Below are positions 1 to 6,807 of a stretch of 7,909 bases of DNA, one piece after another (position 1 is the first letter of the stretch; the number at the start of each line of letters is the position of its first letter). Origin of the DNA: Alphaproteobacteria bacterium. Its GTDB lineage: Bacteria > Pseudomonadota > Alphaproteobacteria > Puniceispirillales > Puniceispirillaceae. The stretch lies in NCBI GenBank assembly GCA_022425565.1, contig JAKMFG010000182.1, forward strand, positions 1 to 7,909, read 5' to 3'. The notes under the pieces are model-generated. The model was not told where the DNA came from and did not search any database. It saw only the letters and a program-made list of their open reading frames with translations. The position numbers were made by a program, and so were the translations under genes.

Positions 1-432
1 GACACGACCCCGCCAATGATGCCGGCCAACCCCGAGGCCCGCGCCCGTGCCCGCGAAATCTCGCGCTTTCACGACACGCGGCTGGAGCCGGTGGTTCGCG
101 GCTATTTCGGGCAGGTGGCTCCGGCTACGCGCGACGCTGACTATATTGCGACCAATGCCCGTCTTCTGCAGGATCGCCTCGAGCAGCTTGCCATCATCGC
201 CAGCCCTGCACCCCTGATGACGGGACCGAACCTTGCCATTGCTGATTGCGGCTTTGTCGCCAGCTTCGGCATTATTGCGTTGCTGCAGAATGTGCTCGAC
301 CTGCCGGTGACGTTGCCGGAACCGGTTGCCGCCTACGCCGCCGCGCTGGCCGCGCACCCGTCCGTGGCACCAGAGGACGCCCGTTACCGCGCTGTGCTTG
401 CGCAGTGGGCCGAGGCCAAGCTGAACGGCTGA
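1..432 (+). CDS. Glutathione S-transferase family protein, C-terminal part (5' end outside window)
   Basis: The reading frame is open from the first base, so the gene very probably starts upstream; the ATG codons at 16 and 19 are internal. The visible 143 residues form an all-helical segment that fits the C-terminal domain of cytosolic glutathione S-transferases. It begins with a proline-rich linker and an Asn-Pro-Glu-Ala-Arg-Ala-Arg-Ala-Arg stretch typical of the first helix after the thioredoxin-like domain. A Gly-Pro-Asn-Leu-Ala-Ile-Ala-Asp-Cys motif follows, equivalent to the conserved 'SIAD' N-capping region of the GST fold. The usual closing pattern of a short helix and a His-Pro-x-Val segment is near the end. 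The glutathione-binding N-terminal thioredoxin domain and the catalytic Ser/Tyr/Cys are missing from the window, so substrate and subclass cannot be told. It would be a soluble cytoplasmic protein. It ends in TGA, 121 bp before the transporter start preferred here, so co-transcription is possible but not shown. Confidence 0.72.
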   Translation, partial: DTTPPMMPANPEARARAREISRFHDTRLEPVVRGYFGQVAPATRDADYIATNARLLQDRLEQLAIIASPAPLMTGPNLAIADCGFVASFGIIALLQNVLDLPVTLPEPVAAYAAALAAHPSVAPEDARYRAVLAQWAEAKLNG

Positions 433-440
433 CTCTTCTC

Positions 441-465
441 CCTGCCAGCAGGTCTGATTGCCTTT
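441..465 (+). terminator. Weak hairpin plus T-run after the GST gene (possible terminator)
   Basis: Nine bases after the GST stop there is a short inverted repeat, CCTG-CCAG-CAGG (441-452). The sequence TTTT follows about 10 bases later. The stem is only 4 bp and the T-run is short and detached, so this is a poor intrinsic terminator. It is listed as a candidate only because a new promoter-like sequence and a new gene follow. Confidence 0.15.
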
Positions 466-486
466 TCCCGGGTGCTGTGCGGTAAT
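458..486 (+). promoter_or_regulatory. Candidate sigma-70-type promoter for the DMT transporter
   Basis: TTGCCT (458-463) and GGTAAT (481-486) are separated by 17 bases. Each matches the bacterial -35 and -10 consensus at 4 of 6 positions. Transcription would start near 493, giving a leader of about 60 nt before the preferred transporter start at 554. If this promoter is real, the alternative start codons at 458 and 485 are excluded. It is a pattern match only. Confidence 0.3.
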
Positions 487-553
487 GGATTACAGGCTGG
501 TATTCTGCCGCCGCAACCACGGACATCCAATCTTGATCAGCCGCTTTCAATCC

Positions 554-1450
554 ATGCCGGTGACGCTTCAGGCGTCGCTGATGATGATGCTTGCGCTGTT
601 CCTGTTCACCACAATGGGAATATGCATCCGCCTGTCTTCAGCATTTGTGCCGGTGATCGAGGTGGTGTTCTTCCGTAATTTCCTGGCAGTGCTGATCATG
701 GCGCCGGTGCTGATCCGCAAAGGGCTGCCGAGCATAAGGATGAATCGCAAGCGGCTGTTTTTCGGGCGCGCCTCGATCAATTTCATCGGCATGGTGAGCG
801 GATTCACCGCCGTGACGCTGATCCCGCTTGCCGAAATGACAGCGCTGTCCTTCACCGGGCCGATCTTCGTCACCATCGGCGCGGCGCTGTTCCTTGGCGA
901 GGCAATCCGCATCCGGCGGATCATGGCCATCGGCGTCGGCTTCGTCGGGGCGCTGATCATCCTGCGGCCGGGGTTGGTCGAGGTCTCGCTTGGCGCGATG
1001 CTGGCGCTTGTCAGCGCCCTGTCGATTGCGGCCGCCACCCTGATCGTCAAGAAGATGACCGAGACCGAGCAGGCCTCGGCCATCGTGTTCTGGATGGTGA
1101 TGCTGCAGGCGCCGATCGCTTTTGTGCCGATGCTGTTTGTCTGGGAATGGCCAACGGCGGAAGCCTGGATTTATCTGTGGGGCATGGCGCTGTCGGGGAC
1201 GGCGGCGCATGTTCTGTTCACCCGCGCCGTCGGGCTTGTCGAGATCACCAGCCTGCAGCCGCTGGAATTCGCCAAGCTGCCTTTCGCCGTCATTCTTGCC
1301 TGGCTTGTCTTCAGCGAATGGCCGGGCATCTGGATCTGGATTGGCGGTTCGGTGATCTTTGCCTCGACTGCCTATATCACCCGGCGCGAGGCGATGGCAC
1401 GCCAGCCTGCCATTCCCGAGGCCAAGGCCGGGGTCGGAACGCCTCTCTAG
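554..1450 (+). CDS. DMT superfamily transporter with two EamA domains
   Basis: This is a predicted inner-membrane permease of the drug/metabolite transporter superfamily. The 298-residue product matches the usual length of about 300. Ten hydrophobic helices can be read, at about residues 7-25, 35-54, 70-90, 93-115, 123-139, 147-165, 176-196, 205-223, 226-253 and 258-276, forming two five-helix EamA repeats. Family hallmarks include an Arg after the second helix (Phe-Phe-Arg-Asn), the loop Leu-Gly-Glu at 114-116 and Leu-Arg-Pro-Gly at 137-140 that closes repeat 1, and Phe-Ser-Glu-Trp-Pro at 253-257 in repeat 2. The start at 554 puts the first helix right at the N-terminus. The frame is also open to an ATG at 485 and a TTG at 458, but those add a non-hydrophobic extension with no family look. 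No good Shine-Dalgarno is seen at any of them. The substrate is unknown; EamA proteins export or import amino acids, amines, nucleosides or cofactors. The stop codon overlaps that of pyrC on the other strand. Confidence 0.85.
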   Translation: MPVTLQASLMMMLALFLFTTMGICIRLSSAFVPVIEVVFFRNFLAVLIMAPVLIRKGLPSIRMNRKRLFFGRASINFIGMVSGFTAVTLIPLAEMTALSFTGPIFVTIGAALFLGEAIRIRRIMAIGVGFVGALIILRPGLVEVSLGAMLALVSALSIAAATLIVKKMTETEQASAIVFWMVMLQAPIAFVPMLFVWEWPTAEAWIYLWGMALSGTAAHVLFTRAVGLVEITSLQPLEFAKLPFAVILAWLVFSEWPGIWIWIGGSVIFASTAYITRREAMARQPAIPEAKAGVGTPL

Positions 1451-2490
1451 CCGGCCACCGCCCAGTGGATGGGCACCATCGGATCAAATACGGTCAGCGA
1501 GCCTTCCGGTGTCATCCGGTCGTCCGGCACTGGCTGCGGCGCGGCGGTGCGTACCAGCGTCACCGTGCCGTCATTGACCGCGACGCCGTAGAACGCTGCC
1601 CCGTGTCTGGCGACGAAACCGTCCAGTCTGTCGAGCGCACCCTCGTTGTCGAAAATCTGCGCAAGGCAGGCCAGCGTGTTGGGCGCGGTATAAATACCGG
1701 CACAGCCGCAGGGCGCAAGCTTTGCGGTATCGAGATGCGGCGCGCTGTCGGTGCCAAGGAAAAAGGATGGATCGCCCGAGGTTGCCGCCGCGACCAGCGC
1801 AAGGCGGTGTGTCTCGCGCTTGGCCACCGGAAGGCAGTAGTAATGTGGCCTGATCCCGCCCGCCAGAATGTGGTTGCGATTGATGAACAGGTGATGCGTG
1901 GTCAGCGTCGCCGCGATGGACTCGCCGCCCGAGCGCACATAATCGATCCCGTCCGAGGTGGTCACATGTTCCATCACCACGCGCAGTGCCGGCAGGCGGC
2001 GACGCAACGGGTCGAGGACACGGTCGATGAAAACAGCCTCACGGTCAAAGATGTCGATCTCGGAATCAGTAACCTCGCCATGAACGCATAGCGGCACGCC
2101 GGCCTCGGCCATCGCCTCCAGCACGGGCATCACACTGTCGATGTCGCGCACGCCCGAGGCCGAGTTGGTGGTCGCCCCGGCCGGATAGAGTTTCACCGCG
2201 GTGATGATGCCGTCCCGTGCCGCCGCGACAAGATCTGCCGCATCCGTTCCTTCGGTCAGATAGAGTGTCATCATCGGCGTGAAAGATGCACCGTCCGGGC
2301 AGGCCGCCATGATACGGTCGCGATAGGCAGATGCATCACTGCCACTGACCACAGGCGGCACCAGATTGGGCATGATCAGCGCCCGACCGAAATGCATCGC
2401 CGTATCAGGCGTTACCGCATCAAGCATCCTCCCGTCACGAAGATGCAGATGCCAGTCATCGGGACGTGTGATGGTAAGTCTGTCGGTCAT
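1447..2490 (-). CDS. pyrC: Dihydroorotase, class II (E. coli PyrC type)
   Basis: This cytoplasmic amidohydrolase interconverts N-carbamoyl-L-aspartate and L-dihydroorotate, the third step of de novo pyrimidine synthesis. The 347-residue length is almost exactly that of E. coli PyrC. All zinc-site residues are visible: His14 and His16 (Trp-His-Leu-His-Leu-Arg-Asp), the carbamylated Lys100 ([12 protein letters not shown]), His137 (Val-His-Gly-Glu-Val), His175 (Glu-His-Val-Thr-Thr) and the catalytic Asp248 (Leu-Gly-Thr-Asp-Ser-Ala-Pro-His). This spacing parallels the E. coli enzyme with an offset of three. The family stretches [15 protein letters not shown] and Cys-Gly-Cys-Ala-Gly are also present. 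The ATG at 2490 is preceded by GGAGG (2497-2501) at 6 nt. It lies downstream of the puuA-like gene with a 136-bp gap and probably has its own promoter. Its function is unrelated to the polyamine genes. Its last codon overlaps the convergent transporter. Confidence 0.96.
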   Translation of the reverse strand: MTDRLTITRPDDWHLHLRDGRMLDAVTPDTAMHFGRALIMPNLVPPVVSGSDASAYRDRIMAACPDGASFTPMMTLYLTEGTDAADLVAAARDGIITAVKLYPAGATTNSASGVRDIDSVMPVLEAMAEAGVPLCVHGEVTDSEIDIFDREAVFIDRVLDPLRRRLPALRVVMEHVTTSDGIDYVRSGGESIAATLTTHHLFINRNHILAGGIRPHYYCLPVAKRETHRLALVAAATSGDPSFFLGTDSAPHLDTAKLAPCGCAGIYTAPNTLACLAQIFDNEGALDRLDGFVARHGAAFYGVAVNDGTVTLVRTAAPQPVPDDRMTPEGSLTVFDPMVPIHWAVAG

Positions 2491-2499
2491 TGCAATCCT

Positions 2500-2513
2500 C
2501 CGGCCGGCGCCGG
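2500..2513 (-). promoter_or_regulatory. GC hairpin touching the pyrC Shine-Dalgarno
   Basis: Read on the minus strand, CCGGC-GCCG-GCCGG forms a 5-bp all-GC stem with a 4-nt loop. The last two G of the 3' arm are the first two bases of the GGAGG ribosome binding site (2497-2501), which sits 6 nt before the pyrC ATG. The same bases also contain the perfect 10-bp palindrome CCGGCGCCGG, an alternative pairing. In enteric bacteria, pyrC translation is controlled by a leader hairpin that hides the ribosome binding site when CTP is high. Whether this one works that way is inference. Confidence 0.35.
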
Positions 2514-2536
2514 TTCACCCCACGCCATCGCGTTGG

Positions 2537-2565
2537 TGGCTAGCATTCCGGTGCGGATTTGACAA
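2537..2565 (-). promoter_or_regulatory. Candidate promoter for pyrC
   Basis: On the minus strand TTGTCA (2560-2565) lies 17 bases before TAGCCA (2537-2542). The -35 box matches the consensus at 5 of 6 positions, but the -10 box matches only its first two. Transcription would start near 2530 and give a leader of about 40 nt containing the GC hairpin. It supports separate expression of pyrC but is weak on its own. Confidence 0.27.
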
Positions 2566-2584
2566 TGGCAGGCGCTGGCCGCAG

Positions 2585-2613
2585 CACTGCTGTCGGGGCA
2601 ATCAGCAGCAGTG
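2585..2613 (-). terminator. Stem-loop just after the puuA-like gene
   Basis: CACTGCTG and CAGCAGTG form a perfect 8-bp inverted repeat (2585-2592 and 2606-2613) with a 13-nt loop. It begins 13 bases beyond the stop codon of the glutamine synthetase-like gene. There is no T-run on either side, so it is not a classical intrinsic terminator. It could protect the mRNA 3' end or act with Rho. Its place between puuA and the pyrC promoter candidate fits the end of a transcription unit. Confidence 0.35.
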
Positions 2614-2626
2614 TCGCCTGTTCGCG

Positions 2627-3967
2627 TCAGACATTCAGCAGCAGATATTCGCGCTCCCAAGGGCTGATCACCTCAAGAAAGGCATCAGCCTCACCGCGCT
2701 TCACCTCGATGAACAGCTTCACGAACTCCCCGCCAAGCACGTCATGGAGAGGGCTCGCCTTTTCCAGCGCATCAAGGGCGATATCGAGATTGCGCGGCAA
2801 TGTCGCCAGATCCTCACCACTGTCCTTCAGCGGCCGCGTCGGCCGGCGCTTTTCCTGAAGGCCCAGCCAAAGTGCGGCAAGGCTTGCCGCAATGGCCAGA
2901 TAGGGGTTGGCGTCCGCGCCCGGCACCCGGTTCTCGATTCGGCGGTTGGCCGGATCGCCGACCGGCACGCGAAGACCGACAGTGCGGTTGTCCATGCCCC
3001 AGGCCAGATTGGTCGGCGAATCCTCGGTCAGGGAATGACGGCGATAGGAATTGACGTAAGGCGCCATAAGCGCCATCGCACCGGCCAGATAGCGCTGCAT
3101 GCCGGCAAGGGCATGGAAGAATTCATCGCTCTCGCTGCCGTCCTCGCCGACGAACAGGTTCCGCCCGGTGGCCGTCTCCTTGACGGAGAGATGAAGATGC
3201 ATCGAGCTGCCGGGCTGTTCCTGCATGGGTTTTGCCATGAAGGTGGCATGCACATTATGGTTCAGGGCCGTCTGCCGGACCGTCCGTTTGAACAGGAAGG
3301 CCTGGTCGGCAAGCTCGAGCGCCGCGCCATGATTGAAATTGATTTCCATCTGCGCCGCGCCGGCCTCGTGGCTGAGCGTGTCGATATCGATCTTCTGGAC
3401 ATCACAATAGTCATAGATGTCCTCGAACAGCGGATCGAACTCGTTCACCGCATCGATGCCATAGGCCTGGCGTGCCTTTTCCGGCCTGCCCGACTTGCCG
3501 GTCGGCGTGACGAGCGGCGCGTTGGCATCGGCGCTCTGCTCGACAAGGAAGAATTCCAGCTCCGGCGCCACCACGGGTGCCAGCCCGGCATCCTCGAACA
3601 GCCCCAGCACCCGCTTCAGCACTGCCCGCGGTGAGAAGGGAACAATCGCACCCTTATGGTCATAGGCGTCGTGAATGATCTGCGCCGTCGGCTCGGCATA
3701 CCATGGCACCAGGCGGCAACTGTCCGGATCGGGGCGCAGAATGACATCTGCACCGATCTCGTTCAGCACCTCGGAATCCTGATAGGCACCAGTGACCGAC
3801 TGGCCAAAAACATATTCGGGAAGGCGCAGCCCACCAGCCCCGGCCGCGCCGGAGAATTTGTGCACGGGCAGGATCTTGCCGCGCGGAATGCCGGCAATAT
3901 CGCTGACCAGGCACTCGACCTCGGTGATCGACTGCTCTTTCAGCCAGCTGGTCATGTCGAACGTCAT
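2627..3967 (-). CDS. puuA: Gamma-glutamylputrescine synthetase-like protein (glutamine synthetase superfamily)
   Basis: This is probably an ATP-dependent ligase joining glutamate to putrescine or another polyamine, the first step of the gamma-glutamylated (Puu) pathway in the cytoplasm. The 446 residues carry a glutamine synthetase beta-grasp region (about 15-105) and the catalytic domain (about 110-440). Active-site signatures are Glu-Leu-Glu-Phe-Phe at 136-140, His-Glu-Ala-Gly-Ala-Ala-Gln-Met-Glu at 200-208, Gly-Ser-Ser-Met-His-Leu-His at 253-259, Asn-Ser-Tyr-Arg-Arg at 306-310, Trp-Gly-x-Asp-Asn-Arg at 323-328 and Arg-Ile-Glu-Asn-Arg at 343-347. The adenylylated Tyr motif of true GlnA near the C-terminus is absent, as expected for PuuA/SpuB/PauA proteins. 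E. coli PuuA is slightly longer (472). The start has TAGGAG 7 nt upstream; a second ATG four codons in is possible. It sits 36 bp downstream of the aminotransferase and is probably in one operon with it. The exact amine (putrescine, spermidine or another) cannot be read from the sequence. Confidence 0.86.
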   Translation of the reverse strand: MTFDMTSWLKEQSITEVECLVSDIAGIPRGKILPVHKFSGAAGAGGLRLPEYVFGQSVTGAYQDSEVLNEIGADVILRPDPDSCRLVPWYAEPTAQIIHDAYDHKGAIVPFSPRAVLKRVLGLFEDAGLAPVVAPELEFFLVEQSADANAPLVTPTGKSGRPEKARQAYGIDAVNEFDPLFEDIYDYCDVQKIDIDTLSHEAGAAQMEINFNHGAALELADQAFLFKRTVRQTALNHNVHATFMAKPMQEQPGSSMHLHLSVKETATGRNLFVGEDGSESDEFFHALAGMQRYLAGAMALMAPYVNSYRRHSLTEDSPTNLAWGMDNRTVGLRVPVGDPANRRIENRVPGADANPYLAIAASLAALWLGLQEKRRPTRPLKDSGEDLATLPRNLDIALDALEKASPLHDVLGGEFVKLFIEVKRGEADAFLEVISPWEREYLLLNV

Positions 3968-4003
3968 CTGACGTCTCCTATGGTGGCGGAACTCAATACC
4001 GGC

Positions 4004-5371
4004 CTATAGCCCGAGCTGGTCGGCGGTGGCATCCAGTGCCTGTGCCGCGATCCGGACCGTCTCGTCGATATCGGCACGGCTGTAGGTCAGCGCCGGTGAC
4101 AGGATCATGGCATCGCGGACCGCACGCATCATCAGCCCGCGATCGATGGCATGGTCACGGCAGATCGCACCCGTCGCGCCGGTGTGCTCGAACATCTCTG
4201 GCCCGTCCTTGCTTTTCACCAGCTCGATCGCCGCCAGCACGCCGAATGTGCGGATCTCTCCGACAATCCTGTGCTCGGCAAGCGGGGCAAGTGCTTCGGC
4301 AAGATATGGGCCGGTATCCTCGCGGACGCGCGTAATCATGTCCTCGCGCTCGATCAGCTCGAGATTGGCCAGGGCGACAGCGGCTGCCACCGGATGCCCG
4401 GAATAGGTAAAGCCGTGATAGAACTCGCCGCCATCCGCGACAAGCTTGTTTGCAACGCGGTCGCCGACCATCACAGCCGACATCGGCACATATCCCGATG
4501 TCAGGCCCTTGGCCAGCGCCATCATGTCCGGCTCCAGCTCCATCGTCTGGCTGGCGAACCACTGGCCGGTGCGCCCAAAACCGGTAATCACCTCATCGGC
4601 GACAAACAGGATGTCGTGCCGGCGGCAGATTTCCTGAATATGCTTGAAATAGCCTGCCGGCGGAACGATCACGCCGCCTGCCCCCTGGATCGGCTCAGCA
4701 ACGAAGGCGGCGACGTTGGAGGCGCCGATCTCGATGATCTTGTCCTCGAGCCAGCTGGCCGCGTTGGCGGCGAATTCGGCCTCGTCCTGATTGCCCTGGT
4801 GAAGGAAGCCGTAGGGTGGCCTGATATGGGCAAAATCCGGCTCATTCGCAGCCTGTTCATGCATTCCGGACATGCCGCCCATACTGGCCGACATGATGGT
4901 GCTGCCGTGATAGCCAAACTCGCGGCTGATGATCACCCGCTTTTCCGGCTTACCCTCGAGTGCCCAGTAATGACGGACCATGCGAATGATGGTGTCATTC
5001 GCCTCGGATCCGGAATTGGCATAGAAAACATTGTTCAGCCCGTCCGGCGTGATCCCGGCGAGTTTCGCCGACAACTCTGCCACCGGCTGGTTACTCGTCC
5101 GGAAGAAGTTGTTGTAGTAGGGCAGCTTCGTCATCTGGGCTGCCGCTGCCTCGACCAGTTCGGGCCGACCATATCCGACATTCACGCACCACAGTCCTGC
5201 CATGCCGTCGAGGATACGATTTCCGTCACTGTCGTAGATGTAATGACCTTCGGCATGGGTGATGATCCGCGCACCCTTCGGACGCAGATCGCCGTAATCC
5301 GTGAACGGCGCCATGTGATGCGCCGCATCCATTGCCTGCCAGTCGTTGGTGGAAATCTCGTCAAAAGTCAT
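4004..5371 (-). CDS. spuC: Class III PLP aminotransferase, putrescine-pyruvate type (SpuC-like)
   Basis: This is a fold-type I, pyridoxal-phosphate-dependent omega-aminotransferase. By family and context it probably moves the terminal amino group of putrescine (or a related diamine) to pyruvate, giving 4-aminobutanal and alanine. The 455-residue length is typical. The N-terminal Trp-Gln-Ala-Met-Asp-Ala-Ala-His-His-x-x-Pro-Phe-Thr-Asp segment is characteristic of this subgroup. Visible functional residues are Trp61-Cys (substrate entry), Asn119-Ser-Gly-Ser-Glu (phosphate cup), Tyr154-His-Gly, Glu226-Pro-Ile-Gln-Gly-Ala-Gly-Gly, Asp259-Glu-Val-Ile-Thr-Gly-Phe-Gly-Arg (Asp binds the pyridine nitrogen) and Lys288 in Leu-Ala-Lys-Gly-Leu-Thr-Ser-Gly-Tyr, the Schiff-base lysine. 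No strong Shine-Dalgarno precedes the ATG at 5371, yet the N-terminus aligns with the family, so I keep it. It is probably the first gene of the unit with puuA and faces puuB across a shared control region. Alternatives are beta-alanine-pyruvate or other omega-amine transaminases. Confidence 0.84.
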   Translation of the reverse strand: MTFDEISTNDWQAMDAAHHMAPFTDYGDLRPKGARIITHAEGHYIYDSDGNRILDGMAGLWCVNVGYGRPELVEAAAAQMTKLPYYNNFFRTSNQPVAELSAKLAGITPDGLNNVFYANSGSEANDTIIRMVRHYWALEGKPEKRVIISREFGYHGSTIMSASMGGMSGMHEQAANEPDFAHIRPPYGFLHQGNQDEAEFAANAASWLEDKIIEIGASNVAAFVAEPIQGAGGVIVPPAGYFKHIQEICRRHDILFVADEVITGFGRTGQWFASQTMELEPDMMALAKGLTSGYVPMSAVMVGDRVANKLVADGGEFYHGFTYSGHPVAAAVALANLELIEREDMITRVREDTGPYLAEALAPLAEHRIVGEIRTFGVLAAIELVKSKDGPEMFEHTGATGAICRDHAIDRGLMMRAVRDAMILSPALTYSRADIDETVRIAAQALDATADQLGL

Positions 5372-5417
5372 GTTGGCACCGTCGGGTTGTTATCGGGCCT
5401 CAGCCCGCATGTTGACG

Positions 5418-5432
5418 TTCCGGAGACCGGAA
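5418..5432. promoter_or_regulatory. Perfect inverted repeat, candidate operator
   Basis: TTCCGG-AGA-CCGGAA is a perfect 6+6 bp palindrome with a 3-bp centre, about 46 bp from the aminotransferase start and 97 bp from the puuB start. It is flanked by TTGAC at 5412 and TTGACC at 5435. This symmetry and position would suit a dimeric repressor or activator controlling both genes. No regulator gene is present in the window to pair with it. Confidence 0.4.
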
Positions 5433-5495
5433 TCTTGACCTTGATCCCCGAGATTGGCTGAGCCTACCTTGTGTATAGCTTTCGCGCAAATATCC

Positions 5496-5509
5496 GCATG
5501 CGAACATGC
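5496..5509. repeat. Inverted repeat in the puuB leader
   Basis: GCATG-CGAA-CATGC is a 5-bp stem with a 4-nt loop of the stable GNRA-like size class. It lies 20 bases before the puuB ATG and next to its ribosome binding site (5521-5525). It could be a second operator half-pair or a leader hairpin. An ATG at 5506 lies in the right arm and is in frame with puuB but has no ribosome binding site. Confidence 0.3.
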
Positions 5510-5529
5510 CCGACAGAAACGGAAGATCA

Positions 5530-6807
5530 ATGGCCGAAACCAGCATCTACGAAACCAGCTATGCGCAACGGCGACGCTATCCGCGGCCCGACCAAGTTCC
5601 GCAGACCGACATCGCCATCATCGGTGGCGGCCTGACCGGCATTTCAGCGGCACTGACACTGGCCGAGGCGGGACGCCGCGTCACCGTTCTCGAGGCCGGG
5701 CGTGTCGGCGCCGGCGGATCGGGCCGCAACGGTGGCCATCTGTGCCAGGGCTGGTCCAGCGATTTCGCCAAGATCAGCCGCCAGCTGTCGGCCGAGGATG
5801 CAGATATCGCCTGGCAGACCGGCATGGAGGCAGTCGATCTCGTCACCTCGCGAATTCAGGCTTACGACATTGATTGCGAGGTCCGGTTCGGCTATCTGCA
5901 TGCCGCGCTTCACAGCCGCCAGATGCGCGACCTTGATGACGAGCAGGCGGAATGGGAGGCCCGCGGCTATACCCATTTCATAAGGCTTGAAGGACAGGAT
6001 GCGATGTCGGACCATATCGGCAGCACCGCCTATGTCGGCGCATTGCACGATACCGGCTGCGGCCATATCCAGCCGTTGAAATATCTGCATGGACTTGCTG
6101 CTGCCGCATCTGCTGCCGGGGCGGTGATCTGCGAGGATACGCCTGTGCGCAGCATCCGCCGCGGCAGGACAAAGACACTGGTGCTTGATGACGGCACCGA
6201 AATCTCCGCGCCGACGGTGCTGCTGTGCGGCAACGCCTATCTTGCCGATGTCGGGCTGCCGGAAATGAAGGCAAAGCTGGCGCCGGTCACGTCTTCCGTG
6301 CTTGCGACAAGACCGCTATCGGAAAATCTCGTGAAACAGCTGTTGCCCACCGGCGCGGCAGTCGCCGACTGCAACGCGGCGCTGAACTATTACCGGATCG
6401 ATGCCGACAACAGGATGGTCTTCGGCGGACGGGCCAGCTACTCCAACGTCCAGTTCGGCGATATCGAGGCCGACCTGCGTCGCCGCATGGCAGTGGTGTT
6501 CCCGATCCTTGCCGAGGCCGAGGCCGAACAGGTCTGGTCAGGGCGAATCGGCATCACCGTCAACCGCATCCCCCATTACGGGCGCACCGACGATGATATC
6601 TATTTCGTGCAGGGATTTTCCGGCCACGGGGTGGCGCTGTCCGGGCTGTCGGGCAAGATCATGGGCGAGGAGGTGATCGGCGATTCAACGCGCTTCGATG
6701 TGATGAGCAGCCTTCTCCATATGCCGTTTCCGGGTGGCCCGCTGCGCACGCCGGCGCTGGCGCTGGGCATGGCATGGTTCAAGCTGCGCGACAGGCTGAA
6801 GCTCTAG
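5530..6807 (+). CDS. puuB: Gamma-glutamylputrescine oxidase-like FAD-dependent oxidoreductase
   Basis: This is a predicted cytoplasmic flavoenzyme of the D-amino-acid oxidase (DAO) fold that oxidises gamma-glutamylputrescine to gamma-glutamyl-aminobutyraldehyde with release of ammonia and H2O2, the second step of the Puu pathway. The 425 residues are within one of E. coli PuuB. The N-terminal Rossmann motif Ile-Ile-Gly-Gly-Gly-Leu-Thr-Gly (30-37) leads to the ribose-binding Glu55 in Val-Leu-Glu-Ala-Gly. It is followed by Gly-Ser-Gly-Arg-Asn-Gly-Gly-His (63-70), the hallmark of this subgroup. Asn-Tyr-Tyr-Arg-Ile-Asp-Ala-Asp-Asn-Arg (around 285-295) and the C-terminal FAD loop Gln-Gly-Phe-Ser-Gly-His-Gly (from about 361) match the family. 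It ends with the Phe-Pro-Gly-Gly and Leu-Arg-Asp-Arg-Leu tail seen in PuuB. The ATG at 5530 follows GGAAG by 4 nt; the in-frame ATG at 5506 has no such site. It is divergent from spuC/puuA, and its stop overlaps that of speB. Confidence 0.87.
   Translation: MAETSIYETSYAQRRRYPRPDQVPQTDIAIIGGGLTGISAALTLAEAGRRVTVLEAGRVGAGGSGRNGGHLCQGWSSDFAKISRQLSAEDADIAWQTGMEAVDLVTSRIQAYDIDCEVRFGYLHAALHSRQMRDLDDEQAEWEARGYTHFIRLEGQDAMSDHIGSTAYVGALHDTGCGHIQPLKYLHGLAAAASAAGAVICEDTPVRSIRRGRTKTLVLDDGTEISAPTVLLCGNAYLADVGLPEMKAKLAPVTSSVLATRPLSENLVKQLLPTGAAVADCNAALNYYRIDADNRMVFGGRASYSNVQFGDIEADLRRRMAVVFPILAEAEAEQVWSGRIGITVNRIPHYGRTDDDIYFVQGFSGHGVALSGLSGKIMGEEVIGDSTRFDVMSSLLHMPFPGGPLRTPALALGMAWFKLRDRLKL

Larger units (their letters stand above)
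5372..5529. promoter_or_regulatory. Divergent control region between the spuC-like and puuB-like genes
   Basis: These 158 bp should hold the promoters of both divergent polyamine genes. Visible elements are a 15-bp inverted repeat at 5418-5432, a second inverted repeat at 5496-5509, three TTGAC/TTGAT-like words (5412, 5435, 5441) and an AT-richer stretch with TATAGC at 5474. Rightward, TTGATC (5441-5446) with TACCTT (5465-5470) at 18 bp is a weak promoter candidate. Leftward, TTGCGC and TAGGCT at 17 bp, around 5460-5490, is another weak one. I cannot choose between them. There is no open frame here that looks coding. Confidence 0.6.

Noticed and set aside
458..553. Earlier TTG (458) or ATG (485) start for the DMT transporter
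   Set aside because: The extra residues are not hydrophobic and do not look like the family; the region also contains a promoter-like pair. The 485 start cannot be fully excluded.
568..1210. Two minus-strand open frames opposite the DMT transporter
   Set aside because: Low-complexity Arg/Asp/His-rich translations mirror the transporter codons; no ribosome binding site or domain.
1147..2091. Open frame on the plus strand spanning the transporter end and pyrC
   Set aside because: It is out of frame with the transporter and antisense to pyrC; its product has no coherent hydrophobic or motif pattern.
2559..2587. Consensus TTGACA on the plus strand at 2559-2564
   Set aside because: No -10-like sequence follows at 16-18 bases and no plus-strand gene lies downstream for almost 3 kb.
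2366..3634. Long open frame (422 codons) on the plus strand opposite the puuA-like gene and the pyrC start
   Set aside because: It lies antisense to a clearly recognised glutamine synthetase-family gene, its translation is rich in Arg, His and Gly without any domain pattern, and it crosses the pyrC leader. This is typical antisense openness in GC-rich DNA.
4151..5461. Long open frame (436 codons) on the plus strand opposite the aminotransferase
   Set aside because: The opposite strand carries a full set of PLP-enzyme motifs, while this frame shows no recognisable fold and runs across the divergent control region.
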